Origin: JALZKA01 sp963717635
GTDB taxonomy: Bacteria; Actinomycetota; Thermoleophilia; Solirubrobacterales; 70-9
Reading direction: 5' to 3'
Assembly (NCBI GenBank): GCA_963717635.1
Contig: OY970347.1
Span: forward strand, 186,001 to 250,000
Length of the DNA stretch: 64,000 nt
This document shows, piece by piece, positions 1 to 8,742 of the stretch (its first letter is position 1; every line of letters starts with the position of its first letter). Under the pieces are notes generated by a model. It was not told where the DNA came from. It saw nothing but the letters and a program-made list of their open reading frames with translations, and ran no database searches. Position numbers and translations under genes: made by a program.

Positions 1-155
1 AGACCGGCGACGGCTTGCTGACCGTGACTGCCTGCCAGGACAAGGCCGGCACGGACGAGTCGTCGAACCGTGCGGCTGCGTGGGTCAAGGAGAACGTGAG
101 CACGCCGGTCGATCCGCCCGCGATCACCGAGGGCGACACCTTCCTCCAGTTCTAG
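1..155 (+). CDS. C-terminal end of a probable secreted/surface protein (partial)
   Basis: Only the last 50 codons lie in the window, read from base 3 to the TAG at 153-155, ending in EGDTFLQF. The stretch TVTACQDKAG resembles the last strand of bacterial Ig-like surface domains, which often end in a 'DkAGN' motif; it is followed by a Pro/Thr-containing tail. That suggests an extracellular repeat-type protein, but the visible part is too short for a family assignment. Its stop codon overlaps the stop codon of the convergent DUF4389 gene in the 4-base sequence CTAG. Confidence 0.55.
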   Translation, partial: TGDGLLTVTACQDKAGTDESSNRAAAWVKENVSTPVDPPAITEGDTFLQF

Positions 156-781
156 GGCCTGAGACTGAACGGCGGATATCGATCCGTGACCAGCGCGAAG
201 GCGTAGCCGACGACGCGATTGTGCCAGCGGAGGACGCCCTCCACGAAGTCGAAGATGCCGCGCGGATAGCGACCCGTGAAGAGGATCGCGAACCAGGCGC
301 CGACAACGGCGAAGAAGACGCCGATGTGCAGGAAGAGCAGCACGACGTAATGCGGAATCGCCAGTAGCCACTTGACCAGCGGCATGCCGCGTCCGAGCTC
401 GCGCTCCACGTCCGGGTACGGGTAGAGGAGACGGACCGCCTGCTCCTCGTCGGTCGAGGGGTACCGGTCGTCCATCAGCAGGAGGTAGACGCCGATGCGA
501 TTCAGGAATCGCTGCAGGTTGAGGTTCCAATCGAACCACCACCGCGGGTACTTTCTGCGGAACAGGAGCATCAGCACGACCGGAATGACGAGGATCCCGA
601 CGCCGCCGAGGCTGATCGTCTCCGCCTGCTCACCGACCTGATCGAACTCGGTTGAGAACCCCGTGATCGTGGTCACCAAGATCGCAATCGGGATCACGGT
701 GAAGATGCGAAAGAACGTCGTCAGCCGATTCAAACTGCGGTCGGGGTACTCGACGTCGAAGGTGACCGGGTATTCGCTCAT
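152..781 (-). CDS. DUF4389 domain-containing membrane protein
   Basis: A 209-residue protein with three hydrophobic blocks: about residues 22-42 (FFRIFTVIPIAIL), 58-73 (VGILVIPVVLMLLF) and 130-165 (LLAIPHYVVLLFLHIGVF). It contains the repeated DRYP/GRYP/KYP signatures and the ending LVTDRYPPFSL, which is characteristic of DUF4389. The family is widespread in Actinobacteria and has no established function. The start is the ATG at 781, chosen because it gives a normal family N-terminus (MSEYPVTFDVEYPDRS) and sits 9 bases after a -10-like hexamer. It is convergent with the partial gene before it, sharing CTAG at 152-155. Confidence 0.85.
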   Translation of the reverse strand: MSEYPVTFDVEYPDRSLNRLTTFFRIFTVIPIAILVTTITGFSTEFDQVGEQAETISLGGVGILVIPVVLMLLFRRKYPRWWFDWNLNLQRFLNRIGVYLLLMDDRYPSTDEEQAVRLLYPYPDVERELGRGMPLVKWLLAIPHYVVLLFLHIGVFFAVVGAWFAILFTGRYPRGIFDFVEGVLRWHNRVVGYAFALVTDRYPPFSLRP

Positions 782-790
782 GGCGCTGCG

Positions 791-796
791 AACGTA
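791..796 (-). promoter_or_regulatory. -10 box of a probable leaderless promoter for the DUF4389 gene
   Basis: On the minus strand the hexamer TACGTT lies 9 bases before the ATG at 781, so transcription would start at or next to the start codon. No convincing -35 element is visible. It is one of a series of such boxes in this window. Confidence 0.4.
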
Positions 797-868
797 GCAC
801 CCACGTCAACGTTTGGCCGCGCGGCCAAGAGGGCAGGAGCAGGGAGAGGGAAGAGGAGAACTTCGGGT

Positions 869-3800
869 TTGAACAGGAAACAGGGAGTCCTGCGCCAAGG
901 CGGTCTGGTCTTCCTCGTCGCCGTCTTCGTCATCGCGGTCCCAGCCGCGTCAGCCTCCGCCGCCAGCCTGAACGCCTATCGCGTCAAGGCCACCGCCGAG
1001 AACCTGCAGGCGCTGGCGCAGGCGGGCTTCGACGTCACCGAAGGGCGCAACCTCGAGCGCGGGACGATCGACGTCGTCGGCACCCGTGGCGACGTGGCGA
1101 AGCTCGACGCCAAACGGATCACCAACTACCGCAGCGAGGCGGCGGCGCTGGCGGCCGACCCCACCGACGGCGCGACCGACGCCGCCTTCGATGTCTGGAC
1201 CAAGTACGACGCCGTCGAGGGCGACGGCAAGGAGCAGTTTGAGGAGACCTACGACCGGTTCCTCGCGGATCACCCCTCGTTCGTCGCGGAGCGGGTCGCC
1301 GGCACCACCTACGGCGGCCGCGAGATCGTCGCCCTCCAGGTGACGAAGGGCGCGACCGGCTCGGACATCGCCGGCCGGCCCGCCGTCCTCTACAACGCCA
1401 TGCAGCACGCGCGCGAGTGGCTTGCGGGCGAAACCTGCCGGCGGACGCTCTCCTACTTCGTCAACAACTACGGCAAGGGAACGAGCGCCGGGCGCGAGGT
1501 CACCAGGCTTCTCAACAGCACCGAACTGTGGTTCGTCTGCGTCAACAATCCGGACGGCTACGAGTTCACCTTCACGCCGGGCAACCGCCTCTGGCGCAAG
1601 AACCTGGCCGACAACGACGCCAACGGCGTAATCACGACCGGCGACGGCGTCGACCCGAACCGCAACTTCAGCTCGAACTGGGGCCGCGACAACGACGGCA
1701 GCTCGCCCGATCCGTCGTCGGAGACCTACCGCGGTCCCGCGCCTGCGTCCGAGCCGGAGACGACGGCCATGGAGTCGCTATTCGCCGAGATTCACCCCGT
1801 CTTCCAGAAGAACGACCACACCGCGGCGGCACTGCTGCTCTATCCGCAGGGCTTCCAGCAGGACACGCCCAGCGCCGACGACCAGATCTTCAAGGCGCTG
1901 GCCGGCGACCCCTTCAAGCCGGGCATCGAGGGCTTCCTGCCCGAGCTGTCCGCCGGCCTCTACATCACGAACGGGGACTTCACGGACTGGGCCTACAACA
2001 CACAGGACACGCTCTCGTTCACGCCCGAGGGCACGCCCGCCGAGGATGCCGACGTGACCGGGTTCGAGTTCCCGGACTCACCCCAGCAGATCCAGCAGGA
2101 GTTCCACCGCCACCTGCCGTTCATCCTCGACCTTGCCAACTCGGCGCGACACCCGTGGAATCCCAGCTCGCACCTGGACCTGAAGGCGGCCAACTTCCAG
2201 GTCGACACGTTCAAGCACTCCTACGGAAGTCCCCAGCTCGTCGGTGCAGTGGTCAAGCGCAGGCTTGGCAGGGTGAAGATGCATTACCGCATCAAGGGCA
2301 AGAAGCGCAAGACGGTGCGGACGTTCCGCTACGGCGGCGGCGAGCGCTACTACAAGGACCCCGGCGTCTTCTACCGCCGGGTGCGCGGCCGGGTCCGGGG
2401 CACCAAGCCCGGCGACCGCGTGACGGTGTGGTTCACGGCCCGGAAGGGCAAGAGGAAGTCGAAGCGCTTCACGTACAAGGCCGAGGTCGAGACCCGAAAG
2501 TCAGTCCTGATCCTGGCCAACGAGGACTACTCGGGCGTGCAGCCGAATCCGGCACCCGAGCCAGGGCCGAAGTACCTCGACTACTACCAGGACGCGCTCG
2601 GCGCGGCCGGCGTTCGCTACGACGTCTACGACGTCGATGCCCACGGCCGTCGTCCGCCCCACCCGCTCGGGGTCCTCGCCCACTACTCCCACGTCGTCTG
2701 GTACACGGGCGACGACTACGTCCCGCGCGAGCCCGACGCCCCGGGCGGCTCCGGGATCACCAAGGGCGCGGTCGATACGCAGAACGCGGTGCGCGACTTC
2801 CTCAACGATGGCGGCAAGCTGTTCTTCACCGGCAAGAACGCCGGCCGCGTGTTCGCCGAGGGGTACGCGTACAACCCGTTCCAGGCCGAGGAAGACACCT
2901 ACTGCCAGGGCGCGAACCCGATCTGCGTCGTAGCGCAGGACGATTTCCTGCAGTACTACCTGGGCGCATACCGCTACGTCGCCGGCGCCGGGCTGGATCC
3001 CTCAGACGACTCGACATTCCCCGTCGAGGGCACCGCCGGTCCGTTCGATCCGCTCGCGCTCGACTTCAACGGGCCCGACTCGGCGGAGAACGGAAATTTC
3101 GCTTCGACGCTCCTGGTCACGTCGTCGGTTCTGCCGCCGGACGATTTCCCACTGTTCGCCGACTCAGCCGCGGCTGCCGAGTGGATCCGCCCCTTCGCGG
3201 CGCCATTCGACCCCCACGATGGCGACTGGTTCCTCTCCGCCGGGACCGATGACGCCGCCTATAAGCGATTGCTGAAGTCGTTCACCGTCCCCGCGGGCGG
3301 GGCGACGCTCAAGTTCTGGACGTCGTATGACCTCGAGCCCAACTACGACTACATCTTCGCGGAGGTCCACACCGCTGGAGCGGACGACTGGACCACGCTC
3401 GCCGACGACAACGAGCACACCTCGGACGACGTCGGCCTCTCATGCCCATCCGGAGGCGACGGCTCCAACTGGCAGACGAACCACCCCTTCCTGGCCCACT
3501 ATCAGACGCTGACCGCCGGTGGGGACGACTGCACGTCGACGGGATCGAGCGGCTCATGGAACGCCGCGACCGGCAACTCGGGCGGCTGGCAGGAGTGGTC
3601 GCTGCCGATTCCGGCGGCGTATCACGGCGAGAACGTCGAGATCTCCGTGTCGGTGGCCAGCGACGCCGCGGTGCAGGGCCTGGGCGCATGGGTCGACGAG
3701 CTGCGCCTGGAGGACTCCGCTAACGCTCCGATCAATTCGGCCGACCCGTCGTTCGAGGCCGGCATCGACGGCTGGACGCTTCCGGGTCCACCCCCGCCCG

Positions 3801-3985
3801 CCGGGGGCGGCGGCCAGTCGACGGCGACCGGCTGGGAGCGGGCGCAGAGCGCCCCCTTCGTCGAGACGCCGATCACCACGACCAACGACACCGTCTACAC
3901 GGGCTTTGGGCTCGAGGCCGTGAGCGGCGCCGCCAACCGCGCGGCCTTGATCGAAGCGGTCCTCTCGCACCTCGGCGCGCCGTAG
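869..3985 (+). CDS. Secreted multidomain M14-family zinc carboxypeptidase
   Basis: A 1038-residue exported metallopeptidase. Residues 1-32 form a signal peptide (basic start, long hydrophobic run, ASASA). A propeptide-like region follows (about 34-90), then the M14 domain (about 105-420). Its zinc ligands are recognisable as H180-x-x-E183 (HARE) and H317 (NDHTAAALLLYPQG). The substrate-pocket motifs NNPDGY (226-231) and DPNRNF (262-267) are present, and E387 in FTPEG is the likely catalytic Glu. After that come a basic Ig-like segment (about 440-545), an amidotransferase/ThuA-like alpha/beta region (about 547-680), and a C-terminal MAM/immune-inhibitor-A-like beta sandwich (about 780-960). 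The TTG start is preceded by AGGAG ten bases upstream. It probably scavenges peptides or processes surface proteins. Confidence 0.88.
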   Translation: MNRKQGVLRQGGLVFLVAVFVIAVPAASASAASLNAYRVKATAENLQALAQAGFDVTEGRNLERGTIDVVGTRGDVAKLDAKRITNYRSEAAALAADPTDGATDAAFDVWTKYDAVEGDGKEQFEETYDRFLADHPSFVAERVAGTTYGGREIVALQVTKGATGSDIAGRPAVLYNAMQHAREWLAGETCRRTLSYFVNNYGKGTSAGREVTRLLNSTELWFVCVNNPDGYEFTFTPGNRLWRKNLADNDANGVITTGDGVDPNRNFSSNWGRDNDGSSPDPSSETYRGPAPASEPETTAMESLFAEIHPVFQKNDHTAAALLLYPQGFQQDTPSADDQIFKALAGDPFKPGIEGFLPELSAGLYITNGDFTDWAYNTQDTLSFTPEGTPAEDADVTGFEFPDSPQQIQQEFHRHLPFILDLANSARHPWNPSSHLDLKAANFQVDTFKHSYGSPQLVGAVVKRRLGRVKMHYRIKGKKRKTVRTFRYGGGERYYKDPGVFYRRVRGRVRGTKPGDRVTVWFTARKGKRKSKRFTYKAEVETRKSVLILANEDYSGVQPNPAPEPGPKYLDYYQDALGAAGVRYDVYDVDAHGRRPPHPLGVLAHYSHVVWYTGDDYVPREPDAPGGSGITKGAVDTQNAVRDFLNDGGKLFFTGKNAGRVFAEGYAYNPFQAEEDTYCQGANPICVVAQDDFLQYYLGAYRYVAGAGLDPSDDSTFPVEGTAGPFDPLALDFNGPDSAENGNFASTLLVTSSVLPPDDFPLFADSAAAAEWIRPFAAPFDPHDGDWFLSAGTDDAAYKRLLKSFTVPAGGATLKFWTSYDLEPNYDYIFAEVHTAGADDWTTLADDNEHTSDDVGLSCPSGGDGSNWQTNHPFLAHYQTLTAGGDDCTSTGSSGSWNAATGNSGGWQEWSLPIPAAYHGENVEISVSVASDAAVQGLGAWVDELRLEDSANAPINSADPSFEAGIDGWTLPGPPPPAGGGGQSTATGWERAQSAPFVETPITTTNDTVYTGFGLEAVSGAANRAALIEAVLSHLGAP

Positions 3986-4043
3986 GACCAGCCGCTCCGA
4001 CGACTCCACGCGAAGCCGGGGCTGCCGTCATCATCGCGGTCTC

Positions 4044-5630
4044 GTGCACGAGACCGAAGTCCTGATCCTCGGCCTGTGCGTCGCGATCCCGGCGCTGAGT
4101 GTGATCGCGCGGCTGCTCGACATCCCGTACCCGATCGTGCTCGTGCTCGGGGCGATCCCCCTGGGCTATGTGCCGGGGATCCCCGAGGTCGAGCTCGATC
4201 CCGACCTGGTGCTGGTGATCTTCCTCCCGCCGCTCCTCTACGTGGCGGCCTTCATGGCCGATCTGCGGGCGCTCCGGGCCGACGCCCGCGCGCTGTCGCT
4301 GACCTCGATCGGCCTCGTCTTGCTCACGACCTGCGTGGTCGCGGTCGTCGGGCACGAGCTGATCGATCTGCCCTGGGCGGTCGCCTTTGCGCTCGGCGCC
4401 GTCGTCTCGCCGACCGATCCGGTGGCCGCCACCGCGATCGCCCGCCAGGTCAGTGCCCCGCGGCGGCTCGTCAACATCGTCGAAGGCGAGAGCCTTGTAA
4501 ACGACGCCTCGGCGCTGATCGCCTACCGGGTCGCGGTCGCCGCCGCGATCGGCGGCAGCTTCTCGCTGTTCGACACCTCGATTGACTTCGTCGTCGCGGT
4601 CGCCGGCGGGGTCGCCGTCGGCCTGCTCGTCGGGGCCGTGATCGGGGAGATCCGGCGCCGCCTCGACGACGTCCCGGTCGAGATCACGATCTCGATCTTC
4701 AGCGGCTTCGTTGCCTACCTTCCGGCTGAGGCGCTCGACGTCTCGGGCGTGCTTGCCGCGGTGACTACGGGTATCTACCTCGGCTGGCTCGCGCCCTGGA
4801 TCTCGACCGCCCAGATGCGGATCCAGGGGCTGGCCGTGTGGGAGCTGATCGTCTTCCTCCTCAACGCGGTGCTGTTCGTACTCATCGGGCTTCAGCTCCC
4901 GAGCATCCTCGACGCGGTCTCGGGGATCGACGAAATCACGCTCGCCGGCTACGCGCTGGCGACGATCGGCGTCGTCGTCGGCACCCGCTTCCTGTGGGTC
5001 TTCACCACCCCCTACGTCCTCCGCGTGCTCGACCGCCGCCCGAGCCAGGTCGCGCGCCGGGTCGGAGCCGCGCCGCGGGTGGTGGTGGCCTGGGCGGGGA
5101 TGCGCGGCGCCGTGTCGCTCGCGGCGGCGCTCGCGCTCCCGCTCGAAACGGATGCGGGCACCCCGTTTCCCGAACGCGACCTGGTGATCTTCCTCGCCTA
5201 CTGCGTTGTCCTGTTCACGGTCGTCGTCCAGGGGCTGACGCTGCCCCCGCTGATCCGCCGCCTGGGCGTGGTTGACGACGGCGCCGAGGAGGAGGCCGAG
5301 GAGCACGCCGCGCGCATCGCGGCCGCCGACGCGGCGCTCGTGGCGCTCGAGGCGCTGGTCGAGGAGGAGTGGGCGCGGGACGAGACGGTGGGGCGGATGC
5401 AGGCGCAGTACAGGTTTCGCCGCCGCCGTTTCGCGACGATGCGCGGTGACCTTGACGACCAAGACGGGATCGTCGACCAATCGCTCGCGTATCAGCGCCT
5501 GGTGCGCGAGGTGATTGAGGCCCAGCGGGTGGCGATCGTGCGCATGCGGGATCAAAGCCTGATCTCCGCTGACGTCATGCGCCGGGTGGAGCGCGATCTC
5601 GACCTCGAGGAATCCCGCCTCGAGATCTAG
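4044..5630 (+). CDS. Na+/H+ antiporter, CPA1 family (NhaP-like)
   Basis: A 528-residue integral membrane protein with about twelve hydrophobic segments from residue 5 to about 405. The signatures are those of bacterial CPA1/NhaP antiporters: VSPTDPVAATAIA, the ion-binding Asn-Asp pair N153-D154 within EGESLVNDASALIAYRVA, and WAGMRGAVSLAAALALP. The last 120 residues are charged, cytoplasmic and rich in Glu/Arg, as in many actinobacterial members, and may be regulatory. The start is a GTG at 4044; no good ribosome site is visible. The protein would exchange cytoplasmic Na+ (or K+) for protons. The stop lies 21 bases from the convergent SnoaL-like gene. Confidence 0.9.
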   Translation: MHETEVLILGLCVAIPALSVIARLLDIPYPIVLVLGAIPLGYVPGIPEVELDPDLVLVIFLPPLLYVAAFMADLRALRADARALSLTSIGLVLLTTCVVAVVGHELIDLPWAVAFALGAVVSPTDPVAATAIARQVSAPRRLVNIVEGESLVNDASALIAYRVAVAAAIGGSFSLFDTSIDFVVAVAGGVAVGLLVGAVIGEIRRRLDDVPVEITISIFSGFVAYLPAEALDVSGVLAAVTTGIYLGWLAPWISTAQMRIQGLAVWELIVFLLNAVLFVLIGLQLPSILDAVSGIDEITLAGYALATIGVVVGTRFLWVFTTPYVLRVLDRRPSQVARRVGAAPRVVVAWAGMRGAVSLAAALALPLETDAGTPFPERDLVIFLAYCVVLFTVVVQGLTLPPLIRRLGVVDDGAEEEAEEHAARIAAADAALVALEALVEEEWARDETVGRMQAQYRFRRRRFATMRGDLDDQDGIVDQSLAYQRLVREVIEAQRVAIVRMRDQSLISADVMRRVERDLDLEESRLEI

Positions 5631-5651
5631 CGCGTGCGGCGCTCCGCTCCG

Positions 5652-6050
5652 TTACTCGCGCAGTCGGGTGGCCTCGACCGCTTCCGCGCGCTTGCGGAAG
5701 TTCTCGAAGCGGATCACCTTCCGGCCACGAAACGTCCAGACCTGGAAGTAGCGAAACTCGGTGGACGCGCCGCTGCCGCTGCCGACGCCGCGCTGGCAAA
5801 CCGCCGCGACCACGCTGTCGCCCGCGTCGGTGATCTCCTCCGCCTCAATCGTGAGCCGGGTCCAGGGCTCGAGAAAGCCCCGCATGTACTCGGCGACGCG
5901 CTCGGGGCCGAGGTAGGTCCCGGCGTCGGGGAACTCGGGGCGCATGACGAACACGATGAGAGGGTCAAAGAGCTCAATGCCGGCCTTGAAGTCGCCCTCG
6001 GCCCAGCGCTCGTAGACGCCCCGGATCACCTCCACGTTTTCCCGAGGCAC
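5652..6050 (-). CDS. SnoaL-like (NTF2-fold) protein
   Basis: A 132-residue protein of the SnoaL/NTF2-like superfamily. The N-terminus PRENVEVIRGVYERWAEGD leads into the usual alternation of helix and sheet. The hallmark segments AEEITDAGDSVVAAV and YFQVWTFRGRKVIRFENF are present. These small alpha+beta barrels act as isomerases, hydrolases or ligand binders, and the substrate cannot be told from sequence. I chose the GTG at 6050, two bases after the stop of the next gene upstream; a longer open frame reaching 6713 has no protein-like content beyond this point. It lies at the end of the moxR-DUF58-transglutaminase gene run but is probably unrelated in function. Confidence 0.8.
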   Translation of the reverse strand: MPRENVEVIRGVYERWAEGDFKAGIELFDPLIVFVMRPEFPDAGTYLGPERVAEYMRGFLEPWTRLTIEAEEITDAGDSVVAAVCQRGVGSGSGASTEFRYFQVWTFRGRKVIRFENFRKRAEAVEATRLRE

Positions 6051-6052
6051 CG

Positions 6053-6448
6053 CTACTTCGCCAGCCCGGCTGCTTCGAGGGCCGCGGCCTCCTCGTGGGC
6101 CAGGTAGCCCTCCACCCTCGTCAGCAGGCCGTCGTCGTCGAACGTCCAGACGGCCCAGCCCACGATGTCCAGCTCGATCCCGCTCCCAGCCCCTCGAGCC
6201 CTGATCGATTGGCGCACCAGGACCTTGTCGCGATGGACGCGAAACTCCAGGGGCTCGATCTGCTGCTCCTCGAAGGCGTCTGGTTCCATCCAGGCACGGA
6301 GCGCGTCGGCGCCGCTGCGAACGGATTGGCCTCCCGGAGCCTGGTACTCGATGTCGGGGTGGGCCATCTCGGTCGCCGCCTCGAACTCCCCGCGGCTGAA
6401 GGCCGCGTAGCTGCGGCGCAGGGTCTCGATGATCTCCTTGTCCTCCAC
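6053..6448 (-). CDS. SnoaL-like (NTF2-fold) protein
   Basis: A 131-residue paralogue of the preceding gene: EDKEIIETLRRSYAAFSRGE, then FRVHRDKVLVRQS and VWTFDDDGLLTRVEGYL, all typical of SnoaL-like domains. The GTG at 6448 gives the usual short N-terminus. An in-frame TTG at 6475 overlaps the stop codon of the transglutaminase gene (TTGA) and would add nine residues; given the many 4-base overlaps in this genome that alternative is real. The function is unknown. With the genes at 5652 and 49439 it makes three members of this family in the window. Confidence 0.78.
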   Translation of the reverse strand: MEDKEIIETLRRSYAAFSRGEFEAATEMAHPDIEYQAPGGQSVRSGADALRAWMEPDAFEEQQIEPLEFRVHRDKVLVRQSIRARGAGSGIELDIVGWAVWTFDDDGLLTRVEGYLAHEEAAALEAAGLAK

Positions 6449-6471
6449 GGCGACGAGTTTGGCAAAGACGA

Positions 6472-8742
6472 TCAACCGCGCGGGCCGCCGAGTGGGATCG
6501 CGAGCAGCGCCCGGATCCACCCTCGCGGTCCCCTCCCGCGCCCCAGAGCACGGCGCAGCAGGCGGCGCTCGCGCGGGCCGGGGCGCCGGGGCCGGCCGGC
6601 GCGGTACCGGTTGGCGCGCAGCGCCGCGGGGTAGCGGGCAGCGTCCGGGCCCAGCGCGGCGAGCCGGCGCTCGATGGCGAGCAGCGTCGTCCCGGGCGTG
6701 TGGCGATCGCCAAGCAGCGGCAGGGCTCCCTCGAGCTCGCGCAGCTGGGCGCCGGCGCCCTCGGGCGCGAAGAGCCGGCGGCGGCGGCGCGAGTAGACGG
6801 CGCCGAGCGCTCCGGCCGCGAGGATGATCAGCAACGGGATGACGCTGGTTATCGACGCGTCGCCTTCGTCCTGACCGCGCGTGCTGGTCACCCCGTCGAC
6901 GCGCCCGGACTGCACCGCCGGGTCGACTCGGAAGGCCCGCCGCAGGCCGTCCACGGCGCCCGTGTTCTGGACGTCGAGATTCGCCGTCGCGTCGGTCCGG
7001 GCGGGTGTGGCGCCCGGAGTCGGATCGACGGTGACCCAGCCGACCTTGGGAAACCACACCTCGACCCAGGAGTGGGCGTCCGTGTCACGAACGAGGAAGT
7101 CGCCCGTGTCGAGGTCGCGCTGCCCGGGTGCGAATCCCGTAACCACCCGGCTTGGAATCCCGGCGAACCGGAGCATCATCGCCATCGCGCCCGAGAACTG
7201 CTGGCAGTACCCCGCCCGGTCGCGAAAAAGGAATGCGGGCAGGGGGTGAGTCCGGGCGGGCACCTCCTGCGCGTAGGCGTAGCTCTCGAGCAGGTGGCGC
7301 CTGATCGCCACCACCGCCTGGTAGTTGCCCGGCGCACCACGCGTGAGGCGCAGCGCGAGTGAGCGGACCCGGGCGTAAGGCGTGCCCGCGACAATCCGCC
7401 TGATGTCACGGCCGAGCCCCTGGGTCTCCGAGCCCGATCCCCCGCGCAGGGGCGTCACCGCGATCGCCAGCGGATTGACCGGGGCCGCCTCGGGCTTGAC
7501 GCCGGGCACGCCGCTGCGCTGCGGGAGGAGCAGCGTGGTGTGGCGCTCGAGCGCTTGCGGATAGCGCCCGTCATCGGCGCGCTTCAGCATTTCCGCCGAC
7601 GGATCTGGCGCATACGAGGTGACGGAGTAGGAATCGCCGGCCAGCAACTCCTCGCCGATCAGGGGCGCGGTCCCATCGGCTTCCGGCGCCGCGTCGACGC
7701 CCCGCAGCGTTCGGGTGGTGCCGGTCGTGACCAGCTGGGACGAGCGCAGCGCGAGCACCGAGAAATCGACCGTCTCCACCCAGCGATCCTGGGTCACCAC
7801 CAGCTTCTCCGAGGCACCCGCGAGGCGCTCGGCGCGGGAGGAGAACGCGAAGACTCCGGCGCTGTCACCGCCGCGCGACCAAGCGGCGCCGTTGAAGTCG
7901 TCCAGCACGCTGGTCTTCCAATAGAGCGGGCGGTCGACACCGCCGACCTCGAACAGTTCGGTGCCGCGCTGGGGCCAATCCAGCGGCCCGTAGCTGTGGT
8001 CCCAGTCGAAGGTGACCGTCCGCTCGTCGCCGAACAGCTTCCAGCCGCCATAGGCGATGGGCGGATCGGTGCTGCTGACCCGCGCCGCCGCCGGCAGCGC
8101 GATCAGCCCCGCAAGCGCCACCGCTCCCGCCGCGGCAACGGCGCGCCGGGCCGGAATTCGCCCGAGCCAGAGGAAGGCTGCGACAAAGGCCAGCAGGCCC
8201 AGGCCATGCGCCGGCTCGGCGCTCGGCGACTCCCAGGTGACCGCAACCGCGTAGAGCGCGATCAAGAGTGCCAGCGCCAGCGCCCGCCGGAACCTCGACC
8301 GGGCGCGGGACGGCCAGAACGCGACCGCGGCCGCGATCGCCAGCGTCACGGGAGCCGCGAGGAGGATCCCCAGCCGGGTCCACTCGGCACGGCCGGCGTA
8401 GGGCAGATCGAGCTGACTGACACCGGCCAGCCCGGCGTCCAGCTCGCCCCGGAGCTCCCCCCAGCCGCCAGGGGGCAAGAGCCGCGCCGAGACCCCGGTC
8501 GCCAGCAACCCCGCAACGACAGCCGCCAGCGTCACTGTCAGCGCCACCGCGACCGTCGCGAGCCTCCGACTGTGGAGGAGCGCGCGCCGGTCGAGGGCTA
8601 CGGCGGCGGCGACCGCAACGCCCACGCAGGCGGCCCAGCGCCAGAGCGGCGGGTCGGCAACCAGTGCGAACCAGTGGTACGAAGCGTACGCCGCCAGCAG
8701 CGCAAAGCCCAGGAGGGCGCCAATTCGTTCGGTCGCGCTCAG
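6472..8742 (-). CDS. Transglutaminase-domain membrane protein (TgpA-like)
   Basis: A 756-residue membrane protein. The N-terminal third has about six hydrophobic helices. A large external region follows, with a transglutaminase core holding the papain-like triad C513 (GYCQQFSGA), H557 (DAHSWVEVW) and D573 (VTVDPTPG). One more membrane helix (VIPLLIILAAGALGAVY) precedes a basic cytoplasmic tail resembling DUF4129. The start is unusual. The first standard start is GTG at 8625, but the frame upstream encodes another membrane helix (ALLGFALLAAYASYHW) back to a CTG at 8742. That CTG is seven bases after GAGGG and overlaps the DUF58 stop as CTGA, just like the ATGA/GTGA junctions elsewhere. It is the third gene of a moxR-DUF58-transglutaminase operon, a common trio thought to act on the cell envelope. 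Confidence 0.85.
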   Translation of the reverse strand: MSATERIGALLGFALLAAYASYHWFALVADPPLWRWAACVGVAVAAAVALDRRALLHSRRLATVAVALTVTLAAVVAGLLATGVSARLLPPGGWGELRGELDAGLAGVSQLDLPYAGRAEWTRLGILLAAPVTLAIAAAVAFWPSRARSRFRRALALALLIALYAVAVTWESPSAEPAHGLGLLAFVAAFLWLGRIPARRAVAAAGAVALAGLIALPAAARVSSTDPPIAYGGWKLFGDERTVTFDWDHSYGPLDWPQRGTELFEVGGVDRPLYWKTSVLDDFNGAAWSRGGDSAGVFAFSSRAERLAGASEKLVVTQDRWVETVDFSVLALRSSQLVTTGTTRTLRGVDAAPEADGTAPLIGEELLAGDSYSVTSYAPDPSAEMLKRADDGRYPQALERHTTLLLPQRSGVPGVKPEAAPVNPLAIAVTPLRGGSGSETQGLGRDIRRIVAGTPYARVRSLALRLTRGAPGNYQAVVAIRRHLLESYAYAQEVPARTHPLPAFLFRDRAGYCQQFSGAMAMMLRFAGIPSRVVTGFAPGQRDLDTGDFLVRDTDAHSWVEVWFPKVGWVTVDPTPGATPARTDATANLDVQNTGAVDGLRRAFRVDPAVQSGRVDGVTSTRGQDEGDASITSVIPLLIILAAGALGAVYSRRRRRLFAPEGAGAQLRELEGALPLLGDRHTPGTTLLAIERRLAALGPDAARYPAALRANRYRAGRPRRPGPRERRLLRRALGRGRGPRGWIRALLAIPLGGPRG

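Noticed and set aside
3873..5555. A 560-codon minus-strand frame opposite the Na+/H+ antiporter
   Set aside because: Low-complexity Asp/Arg/His-rich translation antisense to a clear membrane-protein gene.
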